DNA of 64,000 bases from Endozoicomonas sp. G2_1 (GTDB lineage: Bacteria > Pseudomonadota > Gammaproteobacteria > Enterobacterales > Alteromonadaceae). Of the stretch, positions 52,976 through 61,800 are shown piece after piece; within the stretch, counting starts at the first letter, position 1, and each line of letters opens with the position of its first letter. The notes beneath the pieces were generated by a model that saw only the letters and a list, made by a program, of their open reading frames with translations, was not told where the DNA came from and made no database searches. The translations under genes and the position numbers were made by a program. The stretch covers positions 1-64,000 of the forward strand of contig NZ_JAGHQT010000015.1 of NCBI RefSeq assembly GCF_017744155.1, written 5' to 3'.

Positions 52976-54133
52976 TTAAAACTCAAAGCTCAAACCAAGG
53001 CTCAAGGTATTATCGGGTTGCGCAACCGCCTGAGTGGCGCTAGCAGCAAAAGCTAAGCTTGAACTTTCAAACTTGTATTCGCTGTACAGTTTAAAATCTT
53101 CAGCCCATTGATAGGCGACGCCCAGGACAGTATATTTAAGCTCATAGTCTTGGCCGAGCTGTTCGCCGTATTCTTGATCGTCTTCTTGCAAGTGGTTATA
53201 GCCCAAATAAATCGAGTAGCGATTGGTGAAGGTATAACGAAGATAAGCTTCGAGGCCCTTGGCGTCGATTAAATGACCAAGGTTGTCAATCTCATGGGCT
53301 TGGCTTTGCGAATAAACAAGAGCGGCGTAGAGGCCCAAATCGAATTGGCCGTAGTAACCGCCCAAGGCCCATATTTTATCGTCAATAGTAATGTTTTCGC
53401 CATTATTGTCGGTAAATTTGTAGTCGGCAAAGTTGATTGCTAAGCCAATTTTGGCCAGCGGATTAATGTTGTAGATCACCGAGGCGCCAATTGAGGTGTC
53501 TAATTCACCTTCGCCGGCAATATCTAAATCATTGTCTTCGACGTTAATGACGTCATCAGTTGCTTGAATTTGAGCGCTAACTTCAAACTTATTAAACTGG
53601 TTGCGCCACTGTAATACTTGCTCTGCTCGACCAGTACCAGAAACGCCGCCGTCGGTACCAAAGTTAAAGGTACCGCTGGCGCGGCCACTGAAGGTATTCA
53701 TAACGTCGGTGAATTTAGTGACGTCGTAATAGGTTGACCACTGTTTGCCAACTGAAAATTTACCCCATTTGGGGTGAGATAAGCCGACATAACCAAGGCG
53801 TTGCCATATTGATTCGTCTTGATCATCGGCGGCTCGCAATGAGTCACCGCTCAAGGCTAGGCTGCCATCGGTGTCAATAATGTCTAAGCCCCATTCGGCG
53901 CCAGCATAAGCTAGCCACTGATTGTCGAGCTTACGAGTAAATTTGATGCCAATGCGCGATAAGCTATCGGTAAGCTCGCTAATGTCATCATTATTAATGT
54001 AATCGGCAGTAAATCTGCCATAGAAACGCCCACTGTCTCTTTGGTTTTCAATTAATTCAATGGCACTACTGCTAGCAGCTACCAACGATAGTAATAGCCC
54101 TGAGATAGTTGATACATTGATTGCCGCGCGCAA
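52976..54133 (-). CDS. General porin (OmpC/OmpF-like)
   Basis: A 385-residue outer-membrane trimeric porin. Signal peptide (LLSLVAASSSAIE), then strands such as GRFYGRFTADYI and the GLSHPKWGKFSVGKQWSTYY stretch, with the constriction loop around NTFSGRASGTFNFGT, and a terminal LSLGLSFEF with Phe at the end. The start is TTG 54133 with AGGAGCTTTACT in front; there is no ATG that keeps the signal peptide. A perfect 34-bp palindrome stands about 105-140 bases upstream. Confidence 0.88.
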   Translation of the reverse strand: MRAAINVSTISGLLLSLVAASSSAIELIENQRDSGRFYGRFTADYINNDDISELTDSLSRIGIKFTRKLDNQWLAYAGAEWGLDIIDTDGSLALSGDSLRAADDQDESIWQRLGYVGLSHPKWGKFSVGKQWSTYYDVTKFTDVMNTFSGRASGTFNFGTDGGVSGTGRAEQVLQWRNQFNKFEVSAQIQATDDVINVEDNDLDIAGEGELDTSIGASVIYNINPLAKIGLAINFADYKFTDNNGENITIDDKIWALGGYYGQFDLGLYAALVYSQSQAHEIDNLGHLIDAKGLEAYLRYTFTNRYSIYLGYNHLQEDDQEYGEQLGQDYELKYTVLGVAYQWAEDFKLYSEYKFESSSLAFAASATQAVAQPDNTLSLGLSFEF

Positions 54134-54238
54134 AGTAAAGCTCCTGTGATTGCTTATGTCGAATTGAGATGTTGTAGATTAGCTTTTGGCTAATCAATTG
54201 TTAGTGCAGATATTTTACGGGAGGCTGAACGCAAATTA

Positions 54239-54272
54239 AACAACAAATAGAGTTTTAACTCTATTTGTTGTT
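54239..54272. promoter_or_regulatory. Perfect 16-bp inverted repeat upstream of the porin
   Basis: AACAACAAATAGAGTT (54239-54254) and its exact complement (54257-54272) are separated by two bases. On the minus strand a T-rich stretch (TTAATTT) follows. It could be an operator for a dimeric regulator of the porin, or an A/T-rich terminator. It is 105 bases from the TTG start and 117 from the TPR gene stop. Confidence 0.5.
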
Positions 54273-54348
54273 CTAGGTCAAAAATATAAACTGACGGGCT
54301 ATTACTAAGTGTTTATTCGACAAGACTAAAAGGTAGGTTGCGTCGAGT

Positions 54349-54380
54349 TATCCCCAATGTTCTCAAGACTATTGGGGATA
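54349..54380 (-). terminator. Hairpin after the TPR gene
   Basis: TATCCCCAAT (54349-54358) pairs perfectly with ATTGGGGATA (54371-54380) across a 12-base loop, 9 bases past the stop at 54389. No U-run follows on the minus strand, so the efficiency is doubtful. Confidence 0.5.
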
Positions 54381-54388
54381 TATTTGCA

Positions 54389-55540
54389 TTACAAGCGCCT
54401 CATTGCTCTTTTTACATTGCGCTTTAAATCAGCTTCTAGCTCTTTACTGGTGAGCTGATCAAAAAGCTCCTTTGCTTTTAAAGAGTTATCGGCCATCTGG
54501 TAAAGACTTGCTAAGCGGTAGTCTGCCCAGTTTTTGTCAGGCAAATTTTCGTTTAATTCTTGTTCGCGATAGTGAGTCAGTGCATTAATACCTTGCTGAT
54601 AATAGTTATCGGCAAACATCGCGGTGCGGCCAATTTGGTAATAAGCGAGTTGTTGGTAATAACGATTGGTTTGGTGGTATTTACTGACGCTCGCTTGTGA
54701 ATGTTCAGGACTAACCGGTTGACTTTCATTTTCATTGTTTAGCGTTGCTTGAGTAAAATAGGCTATTGCTTTGTCGTAGTCTTCTTGGGCTTGGTAATGG
54801 AAACCCAGTTCAACATTGGCCGATGGTGACAAGGTCTCGAGTGTTGTCAGCTTGGCGATAATTTGTTGCGTTTTTTCTGTATCTGATTGATTTGAGTAAA
54901 CCTTTAGTTCAGCGAGTAAACCGTCAAGTTGTGAAACTTGAGCTATTTTTTCGGCCATTGCCAAGGCTTTTTTATTTGAGCCACCAACTATGGATGGGGC
55001 TTCGAGATAATAAACTACCAGCGCCTGCATCGCTTTCAGATGCTTGCTGTTAAGCTCAACGGCTCGCTCAAAAGCCTTTTGGGTTGCTTTGGCATATCCC
55101 GGCTTTTTAAATATTGAACTTCGTTGCAACATTTCAGCATTAGCGACCCCAAGCCAATAATGATAATCAGCACTTTCTACTTGGCCTGTTTTATTATTTT
55201 GGACAAGGCTTTGACTCAAGCCTTGTCCAATAGTATGTTCAACGGCTTGTTCGAAGTTAGTTACCGCTTGTTTAAAATTATGCTTTTTTAGCGCAATACG
55301 ACCGAGGTAAAAGTGGCTTTGTGCTAATGACTGTTTATTTTCAATGTTACTTTTGAACACTTGGCTGGCTTGTTGATATTGTTTTTGGTCGAACAGAGCA
55401 ATACCGTTTTGTGCTGCCAAGCTATTTAGCGAGAACAACGGCAGAGCGGTAAACGCCAACATTGCCGATAACGAAACAGCACAGGTCATTAGTTTGCCAC
55501 GTTTTTTAACGGTTGAATTGTGATTGGTCGCTTGTTTCAT
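54389..55540 (-). CDS. Exported TPR-repeat protein
   Basis: A 383-residue protein. A signal peptide (LMTCAVSLSAMLAFTALPLF, then SLAAQNG) is followed by several tetratricopeptide repeats: QYQQASQVFKSNIENKQSLA, FYLGRIALKKHNFKQAVTNF, VELGFHYQAQEDYDKAIAYF. A periplasmic scaffold is likely. ATG 55540 places the signal peptide at the N-terminus. An ATG at 55687 with its own AAGGA lies just after the stop of the membrane gene and would add 49 residues before the signal peptide; the true usage is not certain. Second gene of the operon with the DUF2306-like protein. Confidence 0.7.
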   Translation of the reverse strand: MKQATNHNSTVKKRGKLMTCAVSLSAMLAFTALPLFSLNSLAAQNGIALFDQKQYQQASQVFKSNIENKQSLAQSHFYLGRIALKKHNFKQAVTNFEQAVEHTIGQGLSQSLVQNNKTGQVESADYHYWLGVANAEMLQRSSIFKKPGYAKATQKAFERAVELNSKHLKAMQALVVYYLEAPSIVGGSNKKALAMAEKIAQVSQLDGLLAELKVYSNQSDTEKTQQIIAKLTTLETLSPSANVELGFHYQAQEDYDKAIAYFTQATLNNENESQPVSPEHSQASVSKYHQTNRYYQQLAYYQIGRTAMFADNYYQQGINALTHYREQELNENLPDKNWADYRLASLYQMADNSLKAKELFDQLTSKELEADLKRNVKRAMRRL

Positions 55541-55700
55541 GCTTGTGCCTTTTACTGTTGTTGTTTGGAAAATCGCTTTTATTGTCTTAAGTTTGTATTT
55601 TGAATTTAAACGGTTTTCTGTATTTAAGTTACGTTCAATAATTAAGTTACACGCTTTATTTAGCTTATCTCGTTTATGTGTAAGCATTGTGTCATTCCTT

Positions 55701-56444
55701 TTAGTTAACGCGATATTGCTGGCGGTATTTTTTAGCGAGGCGATTCACACAAATGCCGCCGATAACACCTGGTAATACCCAGAACATGATTTGCCATTGC
55801 TCGGCAATAAAACCCTCTAACAGACGTCTGCCACCAAAAGCGAAAAATGCGGTGTAAGCACCAATGCCAGCGCCGATGATGTTGGTCAAATGCTCAACTA
55901 ACCACTCACGTGCTTTAAGCTCCTTTTTAAAGATATAACTTAGTAGTCGGTATGAATTCACTAAGCACAAAGCAGCGAATATTTGCAGTAATACGAATTG
56001 TGATGTGATGCCGAGGTAGGCAACATAAGGCGAAATAAGGGCCATCATGACAATTGGCAATAAGTGAGGTAACTTGCGAAGTGGTTGCCGGTCATTCTTA
56101 CATTTTAGTACTAAGATCGAATGTCTGGTGGTGTTAAGTACCAATAATGACAACATCAATAAAAACCATGCAAATAGTCGGCTGCGTTCACTGACCACAG
56201 CAACCTGATAACTAGAGAGGGCCATTTGAGGGTCTTTAACCGCGAGCGGGTCAATTAAGACCATCAAGGTAATAATAATGCCGGTGCCGGCGACTGTTAG
56301 CATACCGTATTCAAACCACTTGCCGGCTTTAATGTGAAAGGCACTGCCTTTTTTGGCAATTACCGGTAACCAAAAAGTGATTAACGAGACACTGCCGACC
56401 AAAATGTGTAAGTACAATAAAAATGAGTAAGTTGTGTAGTACAT
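55701..56444 (-). CDS. DUF2306-like polytopic membrane protein
   Basis: A 247-residue inner-membrane protein with about seven helices. The N-terminal YLHILVGSVSLITFWLPVIA with KKGSAFHIKAGKWFEYGM fits the DUF2306 pattern, in which conserved helix-borne histidines suggest haem or metal binding. Further His residues lie at TTRHSIL, LPHLLP and VEHLTNI. ATG 56444 follows CAAGGAGCAACACT; a longer frame to 56513 runs into an inverted repeat and is rejected. It heads an operon with the TPR protein, divergent from a two-component system. Confidence 0.65.
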   Translation of the reverse strand: MYYTTYSFLLYLHILVGSVSLITFWLPVIAKKGSAFHIKAGKWFEYGMLTVAGTGIIITLMVLIDPLAVKDPQMALSSYQVAVVSERSRLFAWFLLMLSLLVLNTTRHSILVLKCKNDRQPLRKLPHLLPIVMMALISPYVAYLGITSQFVLLQIFAALCLVNSYRLLSYIFKKELKAREWLVEHLTNIIGAGIGAYTAFFAFGGRRLLEGFIAEQWQIMFWVLPGVIGGICVNRLAKKYRQQYRVN

Positions 56445-56501
56445 AGTGTTGCTCCTTGACTGTTGACGCCATTTTATTGAGCACAAAGCTTGAGTTTCAG
56501 T

Positions 56502-56536
56502 GCCAAAAGTCACTTTTTAAAACCGTGACTTTTGGC
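56502..56536. promoter_or_regulatory. 12-bp perfect inverted repeat between the divergent operons
   Basis: GCCAAAAGTCAC (56502-56513) and its exact complement (56525-56536) are 11 bases apart. The site lies 58-92 bases upstream of the DUF2306-like start and 106-140 upstream of the histidine kinase start. The arm-centre spacing of 23 bases (about two turns) suits a dimeric regulator, most simply the response regulator encoded next door. Confidence 0.6.
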
Positions 56537-56641
56537 CTATATGAAATTATTGAGGTATTTGCGATAATCGATTTATATGACGTATTTTTGTAAATAAAAT
56601 CAATAAAAATATATGGTTATCACAATTAGGTTAATGAAAGT

Positions 56642-57820
56642 ATGAAGCTGAAAAGAGTCTCGCTACAGTTGAGTTGGTTAGATGGCTTAGCGGTGGTCAC
56701 ATGGGGGCTAGTTTTTGCTATTTCGCTGTTTATTTTACAGGGCAGCAGCGCTGATTATCAGGAGTTTAGCAAACCGATTGTTGGTTGTTTTGTGCTTTAT
56801 ATTATTGCGTTTTTCGGCGCGACTCGAAGTGGTCAATTTATCACGTTCAAGTACATCCAAGAGTTATTTTATTTTGTTCAGCTATTGAGTGCTGTTGGCA
56901 TTATGTTGATGTTTCCCGCCGACTATACGCCAATTCTTACGATTATTTGGGCGGGAATGCTAATTCACTTTTTCAGTTTTCGAACTTCTGTGGTTATTTT
57001 AATTGCGGTCGTCATCGTATGGTTTTCACTCTACAGTTGGCGTTGGGACAAAGAGCACGTTTACTTTACCGCGTCACTCTATGGTACGTTCCACTTGTTT
57101 TCACTGTTGATGAGCCGGCAAACTCAACTAGCAGAGCAAGCTCGAGAACAGGCTGATCAGCTCAACCGACAACTGCTCGCCACTCAACACTTATTAACCC
57201 AATCAACTCAGCAACATGAGCGCACTCGAATTGCCCGCGAACTTCACGATTTACTGGGCCACCACTTAACTGCATTGACCATTAATTTACAGGTTAGCGC
57301 GCATTTGTGCGCCAGTGCTGGCAATCAAGAAGCAAAAGACAAAGTCGATCAAAGCTATGCCTTAGCTAAGTTATTGTTGAGCGATGTGCGAGAAGCGGTC
57401 AGTACGATTAAGGCGAACGATGGCATGGATTTAACCAGCGCCATTGAAATGTTGATTAAAGACGTCCCCAAACTAACTATTCATTATCAAAGCAGTGAGC
57501 AAGTGGACCAAGTCCTCAATATCGAAGGGCTACAGATTGCCAATGATATTATTCGCATTATTCAAGAGGCGATGACCAATACCTTGCGTCACAGCAGTGC
57601 CACTGACTTTTGGATGACTCTTGATTTGGCCGATAACAATATTGTGCTGGTTATGTACGACAATGGTCGCGCGCCAAAATCACTTACCTTGGGCAATGGC
57701 TTACGGGGTATCTCTGAACGAGCAAGTGCACTCAATGGCAACGCCGATTTTGATATTAGTGGTGGTTTTCTCGCCATCTCAATTGCTATTCCCGTTATTA
57801 ATCTTGAGCAAGGGCGTTAA
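56642..57820 (+). CDS. NarL-type sensor histidine kinase (HisKA_3)
   Basis: A 392-residue kinase. Five or six membrane helices fill residues 10-165 with short loops, so it probably senses a membrane event rather than a periplasmic ligand. A coiled coil (AEQAREQADQLNRQLLATQH) leads to the HisKA_3 box RIARELHDLLGHHLTAL with phospho-acceptor His202, then an HATPase_c domain (RIIQEAMTNTLRHS, DNGRAP, GNGLRGISERA). This is the DesK/LiaS-like architecture. It lies 2 bases before its response regulator. A faint AGGTTAATGAAAGT precedes the ATG. Confidence 0.9.
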   Translation: MKLKRVSLQLSWLDGLAVVTWGLVFAISLFILQGSSADYQEFSKPIVGCFVLYIIAFFGATRSGQFITFKYIQELFYFVQLLSAVGIMLMFPADYTPILTIIWAGMLIHFFSFRTSVVILIAVVIVWFSLYSWRWDKEHVYFTASLYGTFHLFSLLMSRQTQLAEQAREQADQLNRQLLATQHLLTQSTQQHERTRIARELHDLLGHHLTALTINLQVSAHLCASAGNQEAKDKVDQSYALAKLLLSDVREAVSTIKANDGMDLTSAIEMLIKDVPKLTIHYQSSEQVDQVLNIEGLQIANDIIRIIQEAMTNTLRHSSATDFWMTLDLADNNIVLVMYDNGRAPKSLTLGNGLRGISERASALNGNADFDISGGFLAISIAIPVINLEQGR

Positions 57821-57822
57821 TC

Positions 57823-58470
57823 ATGACCATCAAAATTCTATTAGTTGATGACCAAAATTTGGTGCGAGCGGGTATTAAAAGTTTACTCGGGCTGTCAGAA
57901 AAAGTCTCGGTAGTGGCAGAAGCAAGTGATGGCAGCGAGGTCTTAGCAAAAGTTGAGGCAACTGAACCTGATGTTATTTTGTTGGATTTGTCGATGCCGG
58001 TGATGGATGGCATTGCGACACTAGCAGCGTTAAATCAAGCCAACATTGCGACGCCGGTTGTGATACTAACGACATTTGATGATCACGAGCTCGTACTTCG
58101 GGGGCTGAAAGCCGGTGCCAAAGGCTATTTACTCAAAGATGTTTCGCTAGATTCACTGATTCAAGCCATCGAAACCGTTGACAATGGTGAAACCCTAGTT
58201 CAACCAGCGTTGACCGAACGCTTACTGCAAGGCTTATCAACAATCGCGCCTGAATTTGAATTACCCGCTGCGATAGAAGCGTTAACCACCAAAGAAACGG
58301 AAGTATTGCGTTTAATGGCGAGTGGCTATTCCAACAAAGAAATTTCTACGGCCTTGTTTAAGTCTGAGGGCACAGTGAAAAACCACGTTTCTAGCATATT
58401 GACTAAACTAGGCGTTCGCGATCGCACTCGAGCTGTGTTGTTAGCTATTGAAAAGGGGCTATTGAGTTAA
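57823..58470 (+). CDS. NarL/FixJ response regulator
   Basis: A 215-residue regulator with an N-terminal receiver (phospho-acceptor Asp55 in VILLDLSMPVMDG; Lys in LLKDVS near 106) and a C-terminal LuxR-type helix-turn-helix (LTTKETEVLRLMASGYSNKE, then VKNHVSSILTKLGV). It forms a pair with the upstream kinase. The perfect inverted repeat in front of the kinase gene and the divergent DUF2306/TPR operon is the obvious candidate target. Confidence 0.93.
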   Translation: MTIKILLVDDQNLVRAGIKSLLGLSEKVSVVAEASDGSEVLAKVEATEPDVILLDLSMPVMDGIATLAALNQANIATPVVILTTFDDHELVLRGLKAGAKGYLLKDVSLDSLIQAIETVDNGETLVQPALTERLLQGLSTIAPEFELPAAIEALTTKETEVLRLMASGYSNKEISTALFKSEGTVKNHVSSILTKLGVRDRTRAVLLAIEKGLLS

Positions 58471-58645
58471 CCTTTTAGCCATTGAATGAGTGAGTCAAAT
58501 ACTCAACGACTCTATACTTTTATGGAAATAGGTTTGGTAATTAAATTACATTTGTTGTGTGTTTTGTTGATCTTTAAATTTTTATGGTGTAAAAAAACAA
58601 CATAAAGAGTTTTTTATCACGTAAATAAAACCTGAGAGGTCTATT

Positions 58646-58789
58646 ATGGAAGCAAAGAACACATTGTTGAAAGAAAATAATAGCGTTGAGCATTCAGAGT
58701 TCGATTACGACAACAGCGGTTGGCCACGAGACTTTGATATTAGAGTGGAAGTTGCTGAGCAGCGTGAAATTCTTGATCAAGCCGATTGA
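58646..58789 (+). CDS. Small acidic protein of 47 residues
   Basis: ATG 58646 follows GAGAGGTCTATT and opens 47 codons, ending in TGA at 58787. The product is acidic, without a signal peptide or membrane helix; central part DNSGWPRDFDIRVEV. A perfect 16-bp terminator stem follows 37 bases later and an A/T-rich, promoter-like space precedes it, so it is a free-standing, expressed-looking unit. I do not recognise a family. It could be a small protein linked to the two-component system just upstream, but nothing proves that. Confidence 0.6.
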   Translation: MEAKNTLLKENNSVEHSEFDYDNSGWPRDFDIRVEVAEQREILDQAD

Positions 58790-58826
58790 TCTAAATATAA
58801 GACAAACACGAAATAAACCTTCATTA

Positions 58827-58861
58827 AAAAAGGGAATATTGCATGGCAATATTCCCTTTTT
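58827..58861. terminator. Strong bidirectional terminator
   Basis: AAAAAGGGAATATTGC (58827-58842) pairs perfectly with its complement (58846-58861) around ATG, with A and T tracts on both sides. It serves the 47-codon gene and possibly the acyl-CoA ligase on the other strand (stop at 58936). Confidence 0.92.
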
Positions 58862-58935
58862 GTTTACGTGACGATTGGGTCATCTTAGCGCAGCGTTTAA
58901 AATATTTTTATCCGCCTTAACGCTTGCAAGAGAAA

Positions 58936-60498
58936 TTAATCGCGCAGCTCTTTGCGCAATACTTTACCGACAGAAGATTTTGGCAGCTCATCTAATACGA
59001 CAATATTTTTAGGCACCTTGTACGGTGTCAGTTGCTCGCGACAGTAGCTAATGATATCGTCAGTTGATACCTCTTCACTGACGGTAATATAAGCCCAAAT
59101 AGCTTCACCCGTTTTTTCACTTGGCTTACCGACAACTGCTGCTTCAGAAATAGCACTGTGGCGAGTCAAGACATCTTCAATTTCATTAGGGTAAACATTA
59201 AAGCCCGAGACTAAGATCATATCTTTTAAGCGGTCGACAATCTTAATTGTGCCGCTTGGTTGAACAACACCAACATCACCCGTTTTAAAGAACCCGTCAG
59301 CAGTAAATACTTTATCGTTTTCATCTTCGCGGCCCCAATAACCTAGCATAACCTGAGGGCCTTTAACGACAATCTCGCCTTCTTCGCCGTCAGCGACGAC
59401 TTGACCGTTAGCATCGCGCAACTGCACCTCAGTATTTGCTAACGGGTAGCCCACAGTACCAAGTTCTTCTTGACCTGGCTTGTTGAAACAAACCACAGGG
59501 CTTGTTTCTGATAGGCCATAGCCTTCGGTAATTGTACAGCCTGTTAACGTTGTCCACTTATTGGCGGCATCAGGAGTAAGAGTTGTACCACCAGAGATCG
59601 TTAGTTTTAATGTATCGAAGTTCAACGCTTTAAACGGTGGGTATTGGCTAAGGCCGACAAACAATGTGTTGATACCGGTAAAGGCAGTAAACCTTTGGTC
59701 GGTCATGCTATTAACAAATTCGTCAGGGTTTTGTGGGTTGCTAATTAAAATATTGTTGCCGCCAATACCACCAACGTAGAGTAAATTTACCGCAAATGCA
59801 TAGATGTGATACAGCGGTAATGGTGTGACAAAAGCTTCTTCGCCTTCGGTGAGTTTGTCGCCAAAGTGTTGGCCAATTTGGTTAACGTTACTCAGCAAGC
59901 TCTTGTGGGTAAGGCTTGCGCCTTTTGATACACCTGTTGTGCCACCGGTATATTGAAGTAAGGCAATTTCGTTCTCTTCAATTGCTTGTAATGGCTTCAG
60001 CGCGGTTGAATTGCCGCTTGTTAATATGGCACTAAACTCATGGCTCGACGCTTGAGCCGATTCGCCAAGTTTGGCTAGTTCACTATTGCCACCAATACCA
60101 ATAATATTTTGAATATCAGTATCATTGACAAAACCTGCGAGCTTTGGTGATAAGGCATCGAGAATAAACAGTGCTTTTACGCCAGCATCGGTAAATTGGT
60201 GCTGCATTTCTCGAGGGGTGTACATAGGGTTAGTGTTAACAATAACTAAACCAGCTTTAAAGGCGGCGTAAACAATAATCGGGTAGGCGAGACAGTTGGG
60301 AAGTTGAATGGCAATTCGGTCGCCTTGCTCGAGCGCGGTTTGATGTTGTAACCAGCTCGCTAATACGGTTGAGCGCTGATCGAGCTGTTGGTAAGTGATG
60401 CTTTCTCCTTGACAGGTAAAGGCAACTTTATCAGCGTAATCTTGTACGTTTTCTTGAAGAAATTCGACGATGGTTTTAGCTTGATGTAATTTGGTCAT
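58936..60498 (-). CDS. AMP-forming acyl-CoA ligase (FadD-like)
   Basis: A 520-residue ANL-superfamily enzyme that activates a fatty acid via acyl-AMP to acyl-CoA. The phosphate loop YTGGTTGVSKG (183-193), GYGLSETSPV, the hinge KTGDVGVVQPSG with DRLKDMILVSGFNVYP, and the catalytic Lys in SSVGKVLRKEL near 513 are present. It is some 40 residues shorter than E. coli FadD, mainly at the N-terminus. Chain-length preference is not readable. ATG 60498 follows AGAGAGTAGCGA. Divergent from an AraC-type regulator. Confidence 0.88.
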   Translation of the reverse strand: MTKLHQAKTIVEFLQENVQDYADKVAFTCQGESITYQQLDQRSTVLASWLQHQTALEQGDRIAIQLPNCLAYPIIVYAAFKAGLVIVNTNPMYTPREMQHQFTDAGVKALFILDALSPKLAGFVNDTDIQNIIGIGGNSELAKLGESAQASSHEFSAILTSGNSTALKPLQAIEENEIALLQYTGGTTGVSKGASLTHKSLLSNVNQIGQHFGDKLTEGEEAFVTPLPLYHIYAFAVNLLYVGGIGGNNILISNPQNPDEFVNSMTDQRFTAFTGINTLFVGLSQYPPFKALNFDTLKLTISGGTTLTPDAANKWTTLTGCTITEGYGLSETSPVVCFNKPGQEELGTVGYPLANTEVQLRDANGQVVADGEEGEIVVKGPQVMLGYWGREDENDKVFTADGFFKTGDVGVVQPSGTIKIVDRLKDMILVSGFNVYPNEIEDVLTRHSAISEAAVVGKPSEKTGEAIWAYITVSEEVSTDDIISYCREQLTPYKVPKNIVVLDELPKSSVGKVLRKELRD

Positions 60499-60632
60499 TC
60501 GCTACTCTCTACTGGTTATCTTGTTATAGTTTTATCCTGATTTTTGCACTGGTATTGAAATACCACCCCTGTACTCAGCGCATATATTTAAAATAGTAGT
60601 GATAAAGTGCTGGCTTGTTTATGTTGAAGTCG

Positions 60633-60647
60633 GACATAATGTATGTC
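60633..60647. promoter_or_regulatory. Short palindrome between the ligase and the AraC gene
   Basis: GACATA-ATG-TATGTC is a perfect 6-3-6 palindrome about 95 bases before the AraC start, next to GCGGACAGTTTGTTTGTC, which has a further GACA/TGTC pair. It may be an operator. Confidence 0.35.
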
Positions 60648-60742
60648 ATAAGCGGACAGTTTGTTTGTCAAGCTGAACATTTTTGTTGTTCTTTTAGGCA
60701 GGGAAGTCGTTTTTGGCTAGTGAAAAACTATAGTGGAGTTGT

Positions 60743-61789
60743 ATGGAGCAATTAAACTTTTACCATATTCGAGTAAGCGCTCAAAAGGTTTATTTCTTTA
60801 CCAAAGTGCTGGAACAACTTGGGGTTGATAAAGCGCAAATATTTGCAGAACTTCACGATTTACCGAATTTAGACAGCGATAACCAAGCGACGATTTCGGG
60901 TAAACAACTAATTCAAATTTACCAGAACATTAATCGACTGAATTTACCCGGTATTGGTTTAAAAATTGGTGCAGAGATTCGCGCTAAAGACTATGGCATG
61001 TATGGCTGCACCTTGTCGTCGTGTCAAACTTTAGCTGAGAGCTTAGATTTTGCTACTCGATACCACTCGCTAGCAACTCGGACAACACGACTGTATTACG
61101 ATGTAAAAGCAAATGGTTCAAGTTTTTTAGGTTGTGATGATATTTTAGGGCAGCCTGAATTAAAGCAGTTTAACTTAGAGCTACAAGCCGCGATTCATTT
61201 AGCGTTGATCCGAGATGCCATTGGTCACAGTGATTTTTCACCGTCGAAAGTGTATTTTGAGTTCGCTGAGCCTGCGCATTCATCGCTCTACTATAAAATG
61301 TTCGACTGTCCTATTGTATTCGAACAAGCCGTTAGTGGTTTTGAGTTTGACCAAGATAAAATGGCGACAGAACTTGCCCGTTATAATCCGTTAGCACTGC
61401 CCATTTTACTGAAAAGCTGTGATCAACTGTTGGAGTTGGTGACTCGAGATAAATTTTTGCTGAGCATCTATAGTTGGGTGGCGAATAACGTAGACCAAGA
61501 GTTACAGTCTCAACCACTGGCAGAGCACCTTTGTATGACAACTCGCACGTTAAGGCGTCACTTGGCGGAGCACGGTACCTCGTTTAATAAGATTTGTGCC
61601 GAAGTTAAGTGTCGGTTTGCCAAAAAATATATTGATGATGACAAGCTTTCGATAGACGATATAGCGTCGGCACTGGGCTTCAAAGATAGTGCTAATTTTC
61701 GCCGAGCATTCAAGTCTTGGACTGGCTTGACCCCCTCTGAATATCGCCGTGATTGTCAGGATCAAGACTCGCAATGGAGCAAGTCTTGA
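60743..61789 (+). CDS. AraC-family transcriptional regulator
   Basis: A 348-residue regulator with an N-terminal Arabinose_bd-like domain (about 20-200) of the OruR/ArgR-like subgroup and a C-terminal double helix-turn-helix: LAEHLCMTTRTLRRHLAEHG for the first, LSIDDIASALGFKDSANFRR then AFKSWTGLTPSEYRRD for the second, the AraC signature. ATG 60743 follows TGGAGTTGT. Divergent from the acyl-CoA ligase; members of this subgroup often control lipid or amino-acid catabolism, so the ligase may be a target. It ends 11 bases from the convergent pirin gene. Confidence 0.88.
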   Translation: MEQLNFYHIRVSAQKVYFFTKVLEQLGVDKAQIFAELHDLPNLDSDNQATISGKQLIQIYQNINRLNLPGIGLKIGAEIRAKDYGMYGCTLSSCQTLAESLDFATRYHSLATRTTRLYYDVKANGSSFLGCDDILGQPELKQFNLELQAAIHLALIRDAIGHSDFSPSKVYFEFAEPAHSSLYYKMFDCPIVFEQAVSGFEFDQDKMATELARYNPLALPILLKSCDQLLELVTRDKFLLSIYSWVANNVDQELQSQPLAEHLCMTTRTLRRHLAEHGTSFNKICAEVKCRFAKKYIDDDKLSIDDIASALGFKDSANFRRAFKSWTGLTPSEYRRDCQDQDSQWSKS

Positions 61790-61800
61790 AATTTGGGTAC

